DNA from: an uncultured Schlesneria sp.
GTDB lineage: Bacteria > Planctomycetota > Planctomycetia > Planctomycetales > Planctomycetaceae
Assembly: GCA_903899985.1 (NCBI GenBank)
Contig: CAIULL010000292.1
Location: 1 to 35,426, forward strand
Direction of reading: 5' to 3'
DNA: 35,426 nucleotides
A model generated the notes under the pieces. That model was given only the letters and a program-made list of their open reading frames with translations, was not told the DNA's origin and searched no databases. Position numbers and translations under genes: made by a program. Of the stretch, positions 25,420-34,646 are shown piece after piece; position 1 is the first letter of the stretch, and the number at the start of each line of letters is the position of its first letter.

Positions 25420-27378
25420 TCAGCTTCTGGTTCGACCATTTCTTGTCAGTGGTCTTTCCCGGACCTTCTTGTCAGGCGTCATGTTTCGATCGAGATACTT
25501 CTTCATCTGTGCCGACCAGTAACTCGCGTTATCAGAGACGACATGTTGAAATTCGGCGTATGTGTCGGCAGTGACGCGAATTGCACAATTGGACATTTCG
25601 TCTGTTGATTCTTCACCAAAATAAACCGTCTTCGGTGGCGAACTGGGATTCGATGGGTTTTTCGAAGAATTGTCGTAAACGACTTCAATCTGAATCTTCG
25701 AACCAGCAGGCAGGCGAATCATGGGATTAAAAACATATGAATCCTGCCAGTTGAAATCCCACTCTTCGATCTTTATCAACGGGACTTCCTGACCGGAAGG
25801 GAGCAGGCCTCGTACCTTGTAACTCTTGCCAAGCAAATGCATATGCGGTCGGATTTCCATGAGAAGAAGGTTCGAAGGAATCGTGTATTCACCAGTGAAG
25901 GCGACATTGTCCTCGCCTGCAGGAATTACGAGATCGACATTCCCGACCACGAGATCGGCGATCAACTGCTGGGCGTCTGACGGAGCGAAGTAGATTCCAA
26001 TTTCTGTCTGATCGTATTCTGGTTTACCTGACGGGTGATAGTGGATTTGAAAAACCGCGTCGCCGCCTCTGGGCATGAGACGCCCAGTCCCCTTGGGAAA
26101 GAAATGGGGCGTCGCACCAGGATTCCACCCACCAAGGTACGCCGCGGATGAGAGACCATGTCCGCCGAACCGTGTATAGCCTTCCGTTGGATCTGCTTCG
26201 TCCAGCAATCGAGCTTCTCCCGTGTTGTCGAGAAACATGTGAGCGTGATGGACAATCCTGGAGTTTCCCGGATGAACTTCGATCGCCCTGATCAACCGGT
26301 CCTGAGTTAATCCAAGTGGAATCACAAAGTGTTTGTAGAGATCGACACCGTCGGCATAAAGTGCGAATTTGCGTGGCATCTTCACGACCATGTCCGGCTT
26401 TCCCAACTGCCAACCCGAGGGAAACTTTGGATGGGGCGGTAGATCGGCAACCTCACCTTCCGGAGCACCTGTTTCGGACCAGAGTTTCAGCATCGAGATC
26501 TGTGTTTCGGACAAACGTCGCTCATTGGAAAAATGACCGTAATCTGCAGATGGTTTCCATGGAGGCATGAGCCGCGACGACACGACTTCGGCAATTTGTC
26601 TGGATCGTTTCGCGACTTGCTCATAGTTAGTCAGAGCGAACGGTGCGACTTCTCCGTCGCGGTGACAGGCCGTGCAATTTGAAAAAATGATCGGGGCGAT
26701 GTCACGGTTGAATGTGATTACGCCGTCGGTCGCACCCGAACCGGCTTCATCCATCAAGCATCCAACTGCCTGGGTCCGAGAGACTGGCAAACGGTGACCG
26801 CCAGCGGCTGCGTGCATTGCGTCTGCCAGGTAATTCTTCTTCGCAGGATTCTTTTTTCCGAGTCGCTCAGTCGAGTCATCAATCACGCCACTGTAAATCT
26901 GTTTCCCGTCTCGATCAAATACGAACGCCTCAGGAGTATGCGTTGCTCCTGTCAATTCTCGCAATGACTTTCCGGCGTCGAGAATCATGGGAAACTTAAG
27001 TCGGAATTTCGTGTGATGTTCCAGGGCCTGTTGCCTTGTCACTGTTCGGTCTGAGATGACCCCGAACAATTCGATTCCCAACTTCTGATACTGAGCGGCC
27101 AGCCTGTTTAGTCTTGGAATGGCTTCGTTGCACATCGGACATTCGGTCGACAAAAAGATCAGTGCCAAGCCTCGACTCTCGGGTGAATCCAATAACACAT
27201 GCTGGCGTCCGCTCAGGTCGTTGACTCGCAACGGTTTTTGAAGGGAAATCGTTGCGGATGCATCAATGCCGATCTTCTGCTTTTCGTTTCCGAAGAGACC
27301 GCTTACCAGTCCCGCCGTTGACAGACCGAGTGCGAACCATCCGATGAGGGCAACCCGGTTTAAATTCAGCAGATTCAT
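25420..27378 (-). CDS. Thioredoxin-like/cytochrome/PHM-like copper monooxygenase fusion
   Basis: A 652-residue exported protein with three parts. First, a thioredoxin/AhpC-like domain (about 50-190) with CPMC (Cys80, Cys83). Second, a haem-type motif CTACH (Cys235, Cys238, His239) in a cytochrome-like domain. Third (about 320-630), a copper type II ascorbate-dependent monooxygenase core like PHM and dopamine beta-hydroxylase. The CuH ligands would be His377-His378 (IVHHAHMF) and His446 (QIHYH); the CuM ligands would be His512, His514 (RPHMHLLGK) and Met595 (STDEMSNC). All six family ligands are therefore present. Such enzymes hydroxylate C-H bonds using O2; the fused redox domains might deliver electrons (inference). 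ATG 27378 is preceded by GGGGA; the open frame upstream begins only with TTG. N-terminal anchor about 8-30. Confidence 0.9.
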   Translation of the reverse strand: MNLLNLNRVALIGWFALGLSTAGLVSGLFGNEKQKIGIDASATISLQKPLRVNDLSGRQHVLLDSPESRGLALIFLSTECPMCNEAIPRLNRLAAQYQKLGIELFGVISDRTVTRQQALEHHTKFRLKFPMILDAGKSLRELTGATHTPEAFVFDRDGKQIYSGVIDDSTERLGKKNPAKKNYLADAMHAAAGGHRLPVSRTQAVGCLMDEAGSGATDGVITFNRDIAPIIFSNCTACHRDGEVAPFALTNYEQVAKRSRQIAEVVSSRLMPPWKPSADYGHFSNERRLSETQISMLKLWSETGAPEGEVADLPPHPKFPSGWQLGKPDMVVKMPRKFALYADGVDLYKHFVIPLGLTQDRLIRAIEVHPGNSRIVHHAHMFLDNTGEARLLDEADPTEGYTRFGGHGLSSAAYLGGWNPGATPHFFPKGTGRLMPRGGDAVFQIHYHPSGKPEYDQTEIGIYFAPSDAQQLIADLVVGNVDLVIPAGEDNVAFTGEYTIPSNLLLMEIRPHMHLLGKSYKVRGLLPSGQEVPLIKIEEWDFNWQDSYVFNPMIRLPAGSKIQIEVVYDNSSKNPSNPSSPPKTVYFGEESTDEMSNCAIRVTADTYAEFQHVVSDNASYWSAQMKKYLDRNMTPDKKVRERPLTRNGRTRS

Positions 27379-27889
27379 GACCCGTCCCCATAGAACGGAC
27401 AACGCTTTGATCGACGGTAGAACGACGGGGCTCACATTTCCCGAGTGCAAAAGACAGCCTAACAGAACATTCGAGCTGTCACACTTTCAATTTCGAAAGT
27501 TTCTCATTTGAGCAAAACATGCCAGATTGAAGTTTCCGTGTAACAGGAAAGGAAGCCGCGTTTGGTCACCAAACTATGACGTCATGGCACCGCACTGCTG
27601 CGCTTGACCGAGTGACCACAAGTTTTGGAAAGCAGAATTCGGCCAGCAACACTTAATTGTCCCACATGGGCAACCCGAGGTGGAAAGCCTGCCAACCAGC
27701 CGTGGCGCGAGTCCCGACTTTTCGAAATCCACCTTTGGTTTCTGTGCGGAGCGACCTCACCATTGCCGACCTTGATGACGAGAATTTGAACGTTTGTGTT
27801 TCCGATACCCGATTTTTACCATCTTGTCCTCTCCCGCCAACCGTATCGGCGTATCGCCGTATTTCATTTTAACGACGGAAAGATCACTC
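27379..27889. other. Long upstream region of metY
   Basis: About 510 bases between the divergent PHM-like and metY genes. It contains the palindromes at 27561-27585 and pairable segments such as AGGTGGA (27678-27684) with TCCACCT (27728-27734), and TGGTCAC (27563) with GTGACCA (27612). I compared it by eye with SAM-I, SAM-II and SAM-IV riboswitch cores and found no convincing match. The open frame continues in phase from 27794 into metY, but no family homology lies upstream of 27890. Confidence 0.4.
27561..27585. promoter_or_regulatory. Two adjacent palindromes, candidate operators
   Basis: TTTGGTcACCAAA (27561-27573) is a perfect palindrome around one base, and ATGACGTCAT (27576-27585) is a perfect 10-base palindrome two bases further on. 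Both lie in the region shared by the divergent PHM-like and metY genes, the usual place for repressor or activator sites. No regulator can be named. Confidence 0.35.
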
Positions 27890-29188
27890 ATGACAGACAA
27901 CATGCAACCATCCACTCAGTGTATTCACGCCGGGCATGTGCCAGACTCGGCGACAAATTCCCGGGCGGTGCCGATTTATCAAACGACATCCTACACGTTT
28001 AACGACACCGACCATGCAGCCAGTCTGTTCGGGCTACAGGCGTTCGGCAACATTTACACCCGGATTATGAACCCCACGTGCGACGTTCTCGAAAAGCGAT
28101 TAACGGCGCTTGAAGGCGGATCAGGCGGACTGGCGGTCGCCTCAGGTCAAGCGGCCGAATCGCTGGCGATTCTTAATATTACGCAATGCGGACAAAACAT
28201 CGTTTCGGCGACCAGTCTTTATGGCGGCACGTACAATCTGTTCCATTACACGTTTCCCAAGTTTGGCATTCAGACCACGTTTGTGCAGCAGGCTGATCCA
28301 GAAAACTTCCGCAAGGCAATCGACGATAAGACTCGTTGTGTGTATCTGGAAACAATCGGGAATCCGCGAGTTGATGTTCCCGACTTTGAAGCGATCGCCA
28401 AGATCGCTCACGACGCGGGCATCCCCTTGATTGTCGACAACACTCTGGCTTCTCCGGTTCTCTGTCAGCCCTTCAAATGGGGTGCTGATATCGTGGTCCA
28501 TTCCTGCACCAAATTCATCGGCGGCCACGGTACATCGATCGGCGGAATTGTCATCGAGAAAGGTGGATTCCCGTGGGGTAATGGAAAATTCCCGGAAATG
28601 ACTGATCCAGACCCCAGCTATCATGGCATGAAGTTCTTCGAGACGTTTGGTCCGATGAATATGTCGTACATTCTCAAGACGCGAACTCAACTGCTTCGTG
28701 ACCTCGGCCCGGCGATGAGTCCCTTCAACGCATTCCAATTGTTGCAGGGCCTCGAAACGTTGCATCTGCGGATGCCACGGCACAGTGAAAATGCACTGGC
28801 GGTCGCTCACTTCCTGCAGTCACATCCGAAGGTCAGTTGGGTCAACTACACCGGCCTCGAAGATCATCCGTCGTTTTCGCTCGGTAAGAAGTACCTGCCC
28901 AAGGGATGCGGAGCGATTCTCGGATTCGGCATTAACGGTGCGACACCGACTCAGCAGAAAGAAAATGGGATCAAGGTGATCAACCGCGTCAAGTTGTTCA
29001 GTCATCTGGCCAACGTCGGCGACAGCAAATCGTTGATCATTCATCCCAACAGCACGACTCATCAGCAATTGACGCCGGAAGAACAACTGGCTACAGGCGT
29101 CACCCCGGACTTCTTGCGGTTGTCGGTTGGTACTGAAGATATCGAGGATATCATCGCCGATCTGAAGCAGGCTCTGGAAGGGGTCTGA
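27890..29188 (+). CDS. metY: O-acetylhomoserine sulfhydrylase (PLP enzyme)
   Basis: A 432-residue cytosolic PLP-dependent enzyme of the Cys/Met metabolism family. It makes homocysteine from O-acetylhomoserine and sulfide for methionine synthesis. Family marks are [14 protein letters not shown] at the N-terminus, [28 protein letters not shown], the PLP ring-stacking [10 protein letters not shown], and [16 protein letters not shown], in which Lys208 should form the Schiff base. The length, about 430 rather than 380-400, and the internal [11 protein letters not shown] stretch favour the OAH/OAS sulfhydrylase branch over cystathionine gamma-synthase. The ATG at 27890 has GGAAAG eight bases upstream. 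It is preceded by a long leader and followed by a small hairpin at 29266-29285, so it appears monocistronic. Confidence 0.92.
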   Translation: MTDNMQPSTQCIHAGHVPDSATNSRAVPIYQTTSYTFNDTDHAASLFGLQAFGNIYTRIMNPTCDVLEKRLTALEGGSGGLAVASGQAAESLAILNITQCGQNIVSATSLYGGTYNLFHYTFPKFGIQTTFVQQADPENFRKAIDDKTRCVYLETIGNPRVDVPDFEAIAKIAHDAGIPLIVDNTLASPVLCQPFKWGADIVVHSCTKFIGGHGTSIGGIVIEKGGFPWGNGKFPEMTDPDPSYHGMKFFETFGPMNMSYILKTRTQLLRDLGPAMSPFNAFQLLQGLETLHLRMPRHSENALAVAHFLQSHPKVSWVNYTGLEDHPSFSLGKKYLPKGCGAILGFGINGATPTQQKENGIKVINRVKLFSHLANVGDSKSLIIHPNSTTHQQLTPEEQLATGVTPDFLRLSVGTEDIEDIIADLKQALEGV

Positions 29189-29265
29189 TCCGATGTTTGT
29201 GTGGCGCTTACAAGATACAGCGGGAGTTATCCGGAATGACCCCCGCGTTTTACTCGTTAAACCGC

Positions 29266-29285
29266 GCCTCGCAGAGAAGCGAGGC
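29266..29285. terminator. GC hairpin downstream of metY
   Basis: GCCTCGC and GCGAGGC pair across an AGAGAA loop, 78 bases past the metY stop and between convergent genes. There is no T-run, so its role as terminator is tentative. Confidence 0.35.
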
Positions 29286-29432
29286 AGGCGGCGGTCTTGA
29301 CGTCAGCCGAGGCGTCATTTCACGTTGAATCGGTGGGAGAGTTTTGCGTGGCAACGTTCGAAGAGATCGGCTGAACGCCGATAAGCCTGCGCCGATGGCT
29401 CCGGTTAAACGATTTTCGGTGACTTTAATTCA

Positions 29433-30731
29433 CTACAACTTTCGTTTCGCAGCTTGCATCACTTCAAAAATCGATTCCCTGACAACCTCGCATAGCTGCA
29501 TGACCAAATGTTCGGGGATCGCCGGTGCCGGCATCAGTACGATGACATCCGCGATGTTTCGCAAGACGACGCCCCGCCTGCGACATTCCAGAGTAACCTG
29601 ATGGCCGATCCGTAATTCAGCGGGAAACGGATTGTCCTCAAGGGCCAACTCAATACCAACCATTATTCCTTTTTGCCTGATCTCTTTAACGTTGGCATGT
29701 GATTTCAGTGGTGCGAGTTCGCGTTGCAGTAACTCCTCTAACTGCTTGACGTTTTTCAGCACCTGGTTTTCATCGATCAGTCGTATTGATGCGAGTGCTG
29801 CAGCGCAGGCGAGCGGATTGCCCGTATACGTATGCCCGTGATAGAACGTTCGACCGAGCCACGGATCGCCCAGAAAGGCTTCATAAATCTCATCGGTGAC
29901 AAGAGTCGCTGACAGTGGCAGGTAACCTCCAGTCAATCCTTTGGACAGAATCAGGATGTCCGGAGCGACCTCTTCCTGTTCACATGCAAACAAGGTTCCC
30001 GTCCGCCCGAAGCCGACCGCGATTTCGTCAGCGATCAACAGCGTATCAAAGCGTCGCGTCAATTCTCTGGCTCGTTTCAGAAATCCGGACGCTTCGACTT
30101 TGATCCCCGCAGCAGCCTGAACCAATGGTTCGATCACGACACCGGCGAGTGTCTCATGGTGTAATTCAAGCAACTTCTCAAGCTCCGACGACCAGTACTC
30201 GAGTTGCTGATGTTCGAGATCGAGGTTGTCTGGTGACGCGTTTGGGAGGCTGGTCCAGACAACGGGAAAGAGGAGTGGATTGTACAGATCCTTGAATCGA
30301 CCTATGGAGCCAATGCTCATCGTTCCGATTGTGTCTCCGTGATAAGCGCCGTCAAAGTGCAGAAACTTGTCGCGGATTTGTCTTTTATTCGCTCGCTGCT
30401 GATAGAACTGATACGCCATTTTGAGAGCAACTTCGACTCCCGCTGCACCACAGTCCGCATAGAAAACTTTTTGTAACCCATCGGGCGTGATGCGAACCAG
30501 TTCGTCTGCCAGCTCAATCGACGGACCGTTTGAAAGTCCGAGCAACGTGGAATGAGCAACTCGATCCAGTTGAGATCGAATCGCCTGATCAATTGCAGGA
30601 ACGCGGTGTCCGTGAATGTTACACCACAACGACGAATGCCCATCAAGATACTGTTGGCCGTGGGCATCGATCAGATGAAATCCGTCAGCCTCGACAATGA
30701 TTGGCGCATTTTCGTTCCGAAACTCGGACAT
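29433..30731 (-). CDS. bioA: 8-amino-7-oxononanoate aminotransferase (biotin synthesis)
   Basis: A class III PLP aminotransferase, 432 residues from the ATG at 30731, forming 7,8-diaminopelargonic acid in biotin synthesis. Marks: LDGHSSLWCNIHGHR, AHSTLLGLSNGP, FDGAYHGDTIGTMSIGSIG, LLIADEIAVGFGRTG, and ILSKGLTGGYLP with the PLP lysine at 264. The pattern (SSLW, HSTLLG, GSI) is nearer the Bacillus lysine-using enzyme BioK than E. coli BioA, so the amino donor is uncertain. Upstream the frame stays open and encodes LDHDLVWHPFTP, the conserved start of this family, but contains no ATG, GTG or TTG. An ATC at 30797, about eight bases after GGAGAAG, is the best-placed candidate start. It follows the WD40-Gfo/Idh gene on the same strand. 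Confidence 0.9.
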   Translation of the reverse strand: MSEFRNENAPIIVEADGFHLIDAHGQQYLDGHSSLWCNIHGHRVPAIDQAIRSQLDRVAHSTLLGLSNGPSIELADELVRITPDGLQKVFYADCGAAGVEVALKMAYQFYQQRANKRQIRDKFLHFDGAYHGDTIGTMSIGSIGRFKDLYNPLLFPVVWTSLPNASPDNLDLEHQQLEYWSSELEKLLELHHETLAGVVIEPLVQAAAGIKVEASGFLKRARELTRRFDTLLIADEIAVGFGRTGTLFACEQEEVAPDILILSKGLTGGYLPLSATLVTDEIYEAFLGDPWLGRTFYHGHTYTGNPLACAAALASIRLIDENQVLKNVKQLEELLQRELAPLKSHANVKEIRQKGIMVGIELALEDNPFPAELRIGHQVTLECRRRGVVLRNIADVIVLMPAPAIPEHLVMQLCEVVRESIFEVMQAAKRKL

Positions 30732-30798
30732 GGGAGTAAACGGATGCCAGACCAGATCATGATCAAGCTGGTTCAGACGGTCAGCGTACGATGCGATT

Positions 30799-32901
30799 TC
30801 ACTTCTCCAGTTTCTTCGCCGCTTCGGCCTTGGCTTTTAGCATCACACTTTCGAGAGTGACGCTGGCTCCGTTTTGTCGTTTGCTTTCATCCGCCGCTTC
30901 CATGAAAGCGTAGATTTCCAGCGTTTCTTCTGGTGTTACAGGCGCAACGCCTGTATGGAAGAACTTGACGATCGCGAAAACGAGTGGGTCATAACCATCG
31001 TAAGAACCCACAGGGCTTTCCCCTTTTTCACCGACGGCTTTACCCACATAGCCGCTTCCCTCGCGGTAGGTTCCCTTTCGGCCATCAGCCCACTGGCCGA
31101 CGACTTCAATCTTTCCTTCTGCAGTCTTACCGCGAACGACCGATTGGCAACCCGTCCCCATGACGGTGAACAGAGACTCAACTCCATGTATCCCGTACCA
31201 GAACAGATCCGGATGTGTTGGCTCCAGTGACGCTGGACTCGTGGTTTCGCTACTAAGAACTTTACCAATCGAACCAGCTCGAACAGCGAGCGAATTCTTG
31301 CCGAAACGGAGCGACGACGACGAGAAAACCGGCACGCGATATTTTTTAGAGGCCTCAAAAATCGCGATTGCGTCTGACAGTGATCCAGCAATCGGCTTGT
31401 CAATGAAACAAGGTTTTCCCGCTTTTAAACACGGAAGCAATTGCTCGTAGTGAGGTCGACCATCGTTTGTTTCAATCAATACCGAATCAACCCGCTTCAA
31501 TAGTTCGTCGATCGAATCAACAATTTCGACGTGATATTTTTTCATCTCTTCAATATAACCGGGAACTCGATCGACGCTCGACTTGATATCGGGACTTCCC
31601 TTGGGGTAGGCCGCAACGACTTGACATCCTTCAGCACCTGGAATCGGTGGATTCGCGTTCAATGTTTTTGCAAAGGCCGGAGCGTGTGAGGTGTCGAGCC
31701 CAATAATTCCGATACGGAGAACTTTTGGTTTTGTTTCCGCCGCAGCATTTTGAACGGCAGGAATCGCTTGTTGGTCTGAGGTCGTCGTGATTGCCAGTGT
31801 CGCGTCAGCCGGACTTGATTCCGTCTTGGATGCCGTCAACTCGGAAAGGCCCACAGCCAGAAAGGCGACGTTCCAGAGAGCGACCGATTGATCCTGGCCT
31901 GCGGTGGCAAGCAGGCGACCGTCATGAGAAACAGCCAAAGACGTGATTTTGGCTTCATGAGCTTCGATTGCGGCGAGAGGTTCGCCGGTCTCGAATTCCC
32001 AGACGATAAATTCATTCTTACCCACAGCTCGGCCTCCGCTAACACTGATTGCTGTTTCTCCATCCGGATGCACGACAATGGCATTCGTCGGTCGCGAATG
32101 GCCAGCAAAAAATCCCAACGGCTTGTCTTTGTTCAGATCATAAACGTTAACACGTTCATCCACACTGCTCGATAACAGGAAATGGCCGTCGGCAGAAAAC
32201 GCGACACCTGTTGCAGCTTTCGAATGTAATTCAAATTGATGCTTGATCGATCCGGTGGTCGCATCCCAGACATTCACCTGACCTGCTTTCGTTGGTCGCA
32301 ACTCGTCACCAGCCGAGGTGGCAACCAGCGTTCCATCAGGTGACCAGGAGATACCCGTCACGGGGTAGCCGTGACCTTTCAGCAACAATGCTGTTGGTTC
32401 GTTTTGTAATGTCCAGATCCGTCCTGCTTCATCCTCACAGGCAGTCGCCAGCCGTTTACCGTCCGGGGAAAAGGCGATTCCAGTGACATATCCGCGATGC
32501 CCTTTCAAATCCTGAAGAGTCTCGCCAGTCATCGGGTTCAGTAATACCGCCTTCTGATAGCTGCCGGCCGCCAGCATTTTTCCATCTGCCGAGTATGCCA
32601 GACTGCGGACCTGGCCCGACTTAAGCTCGACAGTTCTTACGACTGATTTAGTCGAGAGATCGACAAATTGAATCCTGTCTTTTAATCCGATCGCCAGTGT
32701 TTTGTCATCCGCCGAGAATGCAACGCTCGTGGCCCAACTTGGAAGCCCCGTAAAACGAGCCAATTCTTTTACCTGACTGCCCTTCGTCGGAGTTTTACCA
32801 GCGCCCAGAGCGTCAAGATCTTTAGGCACTTCGGCGGCTAACCCGATTAAAGAGATCAACCACAACTGCGCCGCAAAAAGTCCGAGCAACACGCGATTCA
32901 T
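30799..32901 (-). CDS. Secreted WD40 propeller fused to Gfo/Idh/MocA oxidoreductase
   Basis: A 700-residue exported protein. A signal segment (LLGLFAAQLWLISLIGLAA) is followed by WD40-like repeats (about 45-345) with typical blades such as GIAFSPDGKRLATACEDEAG and SLAVSHDGRLLATAGQDQSV. After a Ser/Ala-rich linker (about 355-392) comes a Gfo/Idh/MocA domain: LRIGIIGLDTSHAPAF at the nucleotide-binding start, then CFIDKPIAGSLSDAIAIFEA, where DKP stands for the usual EKP. Members use NAD(P) to oxidise or reduce sugars and related compounds; exported versions are common in planctomycetes. Both halves are usually separate proteins, so the fusion is notable. The ATG at 32901 has GAGGAA upstream; an in-frame start ten codons earlier is less likely. 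It is followed on the same strand by bioA. Confidence 0.9.
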   Translation of the reverse strand: MNRVLLGLFAAQLWLISLIGLAAEVPKDLDALGAGKTPTKGSQVKELARFTGLPSWATSVAFSADDKTLAIGLKDRIQFVDLSTKSVVRTVELKSGQVRSLAYSADGKMLAAGSYQKAVLLNPMTGETLQDLKGHRGYVTGIAFSPDGKRLATACEDEAGRIWTLQNEPTALLLKGHGYPVTGISWSPDGTLVATSAGDELRPTKAGQVNVWDATTGSIKHQFELHSKAATGVAFSADGHFLLSSSVDERVNVYDLNKDKPLGFFAGHSRPTNAIVVHPDGETAISVSGGRAVGKNEFIVWEFETGEPLAAIEAHEAKITSLAVSHDGRLLATAGQDQSVALWNVAFLAVGLSELTASKTESSPADATLAITTTSDQQAIPAVQNAAAETKPKVLRIGIIGLDTSHAPAFAKTLNANPPIPGAEGCQVVAAYPKGSPDIKSSVDRVPGYIEEMKKYHVEIVDSIDELLKRVDSVLIETNDGRPHYEQLLPCLKAGKPCFIDKPIAGSLSDAIAIFEASKKYRVPVFSSSSLRFGKNSLAVRAGSIGKVLSSETTSPASLEPTHPDLFWYGIHGVESLFTVMGTGCQSVVRGKTAEGKIEVVGQWADGRKGTYREGSGYVGKAVGEKGESPVGSYDGYDPLVFAIVKFFHTGVAPVTPEETLEIYAFMEAADESKRQNGASVTLESVMLKAKAEAAKKLEK

Positions 32902-33035
32902 CAAGCATTCCTCGTTAGGTGGTAACCGCAAACATTTCCACTGAGCGACGCACTTGTTTTAACTCAACCATTATGTCAGGTGAAAGCCTGCCCGGACAAC
33001 TGGTCGAAGGTGATCATCGTGGATTCTTCGGAATC

Positions 33036-33212
33036 TCACTCCCCTTGAGATTCTTTAGGCATAATGACGATGATCAGTGTCGCAAGCGGACCAAAGACGA
33101 GCGAGAAAAGCCACCAGATCAGTCCGCTGTGCCCCTTTGACTGAGCCAATCCGGCGTTGATCAGAGACAACGTTCCCCAGCCGACAAAGAACGACGAATC
33201 TTGGAATGGCAT
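33036..33212 (-). CDS. Small membrane protein, unknown function
   Basis: A 58-residue protein beginning MPFQDSSFFVGWGTLSLINA with a second hydrophobic segment WWLFSLVFGPLATLIIVIM and a charged tail. It looks like a two-span or hairpin inner-membrane protein. The ATG at 33212 has AAGGAT six bases upstream, which supports this start over an open-frame extension to 33296. It lies between the WD40-Gfo/Idh gene (same strand, 134 bases away) and a divergent gene. I do not recognise a family. Confidence 0.65.
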   Translation of the reverse strand: MPFQDSSFFVGWGTLSLINAGLAQSKGHSGLIWWLFSLVFGPLATLIIVIMPKESQGE

Positions 33213-33308
33213 GAATTGATCCTTGTGATATGGTGAATCTTGTGATCCATTCGTCACGATACGCGTTGTTCTATGGATTGTCACTGAAAAGTCCAAGAAA
33301 GGCCGAGC

Positions 33309-34646
33309 ATGCGTCGTCGAATCTGGATCATCGCAGGGCTGCTTTTATGCGGCCTGGCTCTCGCAACATTCGCCGTTTGGAATAAGGAAAACGAACCTCT
33401 GACTCAAGAGGCGACACTCAGCGACGGAACGATCGTCAGATTCGAGAAGGTGTTTATCGGAACGACCTCGTACGATTCCTACTCTCGTATCAAAGGCATT
33501 GTTGCTGACTATGTTCCGAAGCGGTTTCAAAGTCGATGGGGTGATCGGATCAAAACGACGTTTTCCACTCAACCGAATCATCTCGGTGTGTTGTTCTCGA
33601 CCTGGACCAAAGACGGCAAACGCAAGCAGGATGCACCTCAGTTTCTCTCGCGAATGGAATTCGTCGAATCAACTGGTTATGTCTTCGACTCGCCGGTAAC
33701 TGGTCATAATTCGTCATATAATCTGAGATGCATGTCCGATCCGGCATTCCCGCGTCGCGACCCGATGCTGCATTTGCGAATATTTGAAAAGGAGACCGAT
33801 CGGCTGCTGTTTGATCTGACCCTTCCCAATCCTGGCTATCAGCCCCAAGTGACGGAATGGTCGCCTGAAGCAATCCCCATCACGAAAACGATATCACCAT
33901 TCACGGTGACATTGAAGCACGGTCCCTCGGAGTTCAAACAACAATATCTCGCCGATGATGATCTTGAAATCACTTCCACTGATCCGAGATGGATTGTGAC
34001 GCGGCCCCAGCGACACTTCTGGTCGTCAGATGCGACAGGAAATCTGAGTTACGTGTTTCCGGGTCTGTCACCGTTCGAACCGGTTTGGAAGCTCAACATT
34101 CGGCTGTGGCGAAGTTCTGATGCTGAGTTTTCTGCGGATGAGGCATGGAAAACGCGGTACTACCCGCTTCCGTCACCATCAAAAGTCGACAAGCTGGACC
34201 TGAAGAAGATCCTTTTGGGAGTCGAAGTTGAAGTGCCAATGCTGGCCCCTGCAGGGACCGTTCAGGATGACGGCGGCACGATCACCGTTGAGAAAACTAC
34301 TCCTAACGCAGCGACTGGAATCTCCATGGAATGGGGGAGCGGCAATGGAATTGGCCCGTTCCGACGGATTCATTCAGGGCTTCCGTTCATTCCCGTAATC
34401 TACTCTGCGGTTGACGAGGAAACCGAATTAATTCTTACGATTCGAGATCAGAACGGAACGAAACTTTCGTTAGACAACGGCGGAACATACGGGATGAACG
34501 GTTCGAACATGCGAATCGTCCGGTTCGAGCCTAAACCCGAATCGACCGAAGTGCAACTGGAAGTAATCGTCAATAAAGGCCGCACATTTGAATTCTTTGT
34601 GACGCCACAAAAACCGGTCAGAGAAACTTCTTTAGAGTCGAAATAG
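33309..34646 (+). CDS. Large anchored extracytoplasmic protein, unknown function
   Basis: A 445-residue protein with an N-terminal positively charged stretch and membrane segment (RRRIWIIAGLLLCGLALATF), consistent with a signal anchor. The rest has no recognisable catalytic motif; it is rich in beta-strand-like patterns (DGTIVRFEKVFIG, LHLRIFEKETDRLLFDLTLP, VQLEVIVNKGRTFEFFVTP) suggesting several beta-sandwich domains. Similar proteins without assigned function occur widely in planctomycetes (recalled). The ATG has AAAGG six bases upstream. It diverges from the small membrane-protein gene 96 bases away, with promoters for both in that gap. About 250 non-coding bases follow before the methyltransferase-like gene. 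Confidence 0.8.
   Translation: MRRRIWIIAGLLLCGLALATFAVWNKENEPLTQEATLSDGTIVRFEKVFIGTTSYDSYSRIKGIVADYVPKRFQSRWGDRIKTTFSTQPNHLGVLFSTWTKDGKRKQDAPQFLSRMEFVESTGYVFDSPVTGHNSSYNLRCMSDPAFPRRDPMLHLRIFEKETDRLLFDLTLPNPGYQPQVTEWSPEAIPITKTISPFTVTLKHGPSEFKQQYLADDDLEITSTDPRWIVTRPQRHFWSSDATGNLSYVFPGLSPFEPVWKLNIRLWRSSDAEFSADEAWKTRYYPLPSPSKVDKLDLKKILLGVEVEVPMLAPAGTVQDDGGTITVEKTTPNAATGISMEWGSGNGIGPFRRIHSGLPFIPVIYSAVDEETELILTIRDQNGTKLSLDNGGTYGMNGSNMRIVRFEPKPESTEVQLEVIVNKGRTFEFFVTPQKPVRETSLESK

Noticed and set aside
27600-27760. Possible SAM-type riboswitch upstream of metY (GGCAACCC and GAGGTGGAAAGCC segments)
   Set aside because: The order and pairing do not fit SAM-I, SAM-II or SAM-IV cores as I know them; only a covariance-model search could rescue it.
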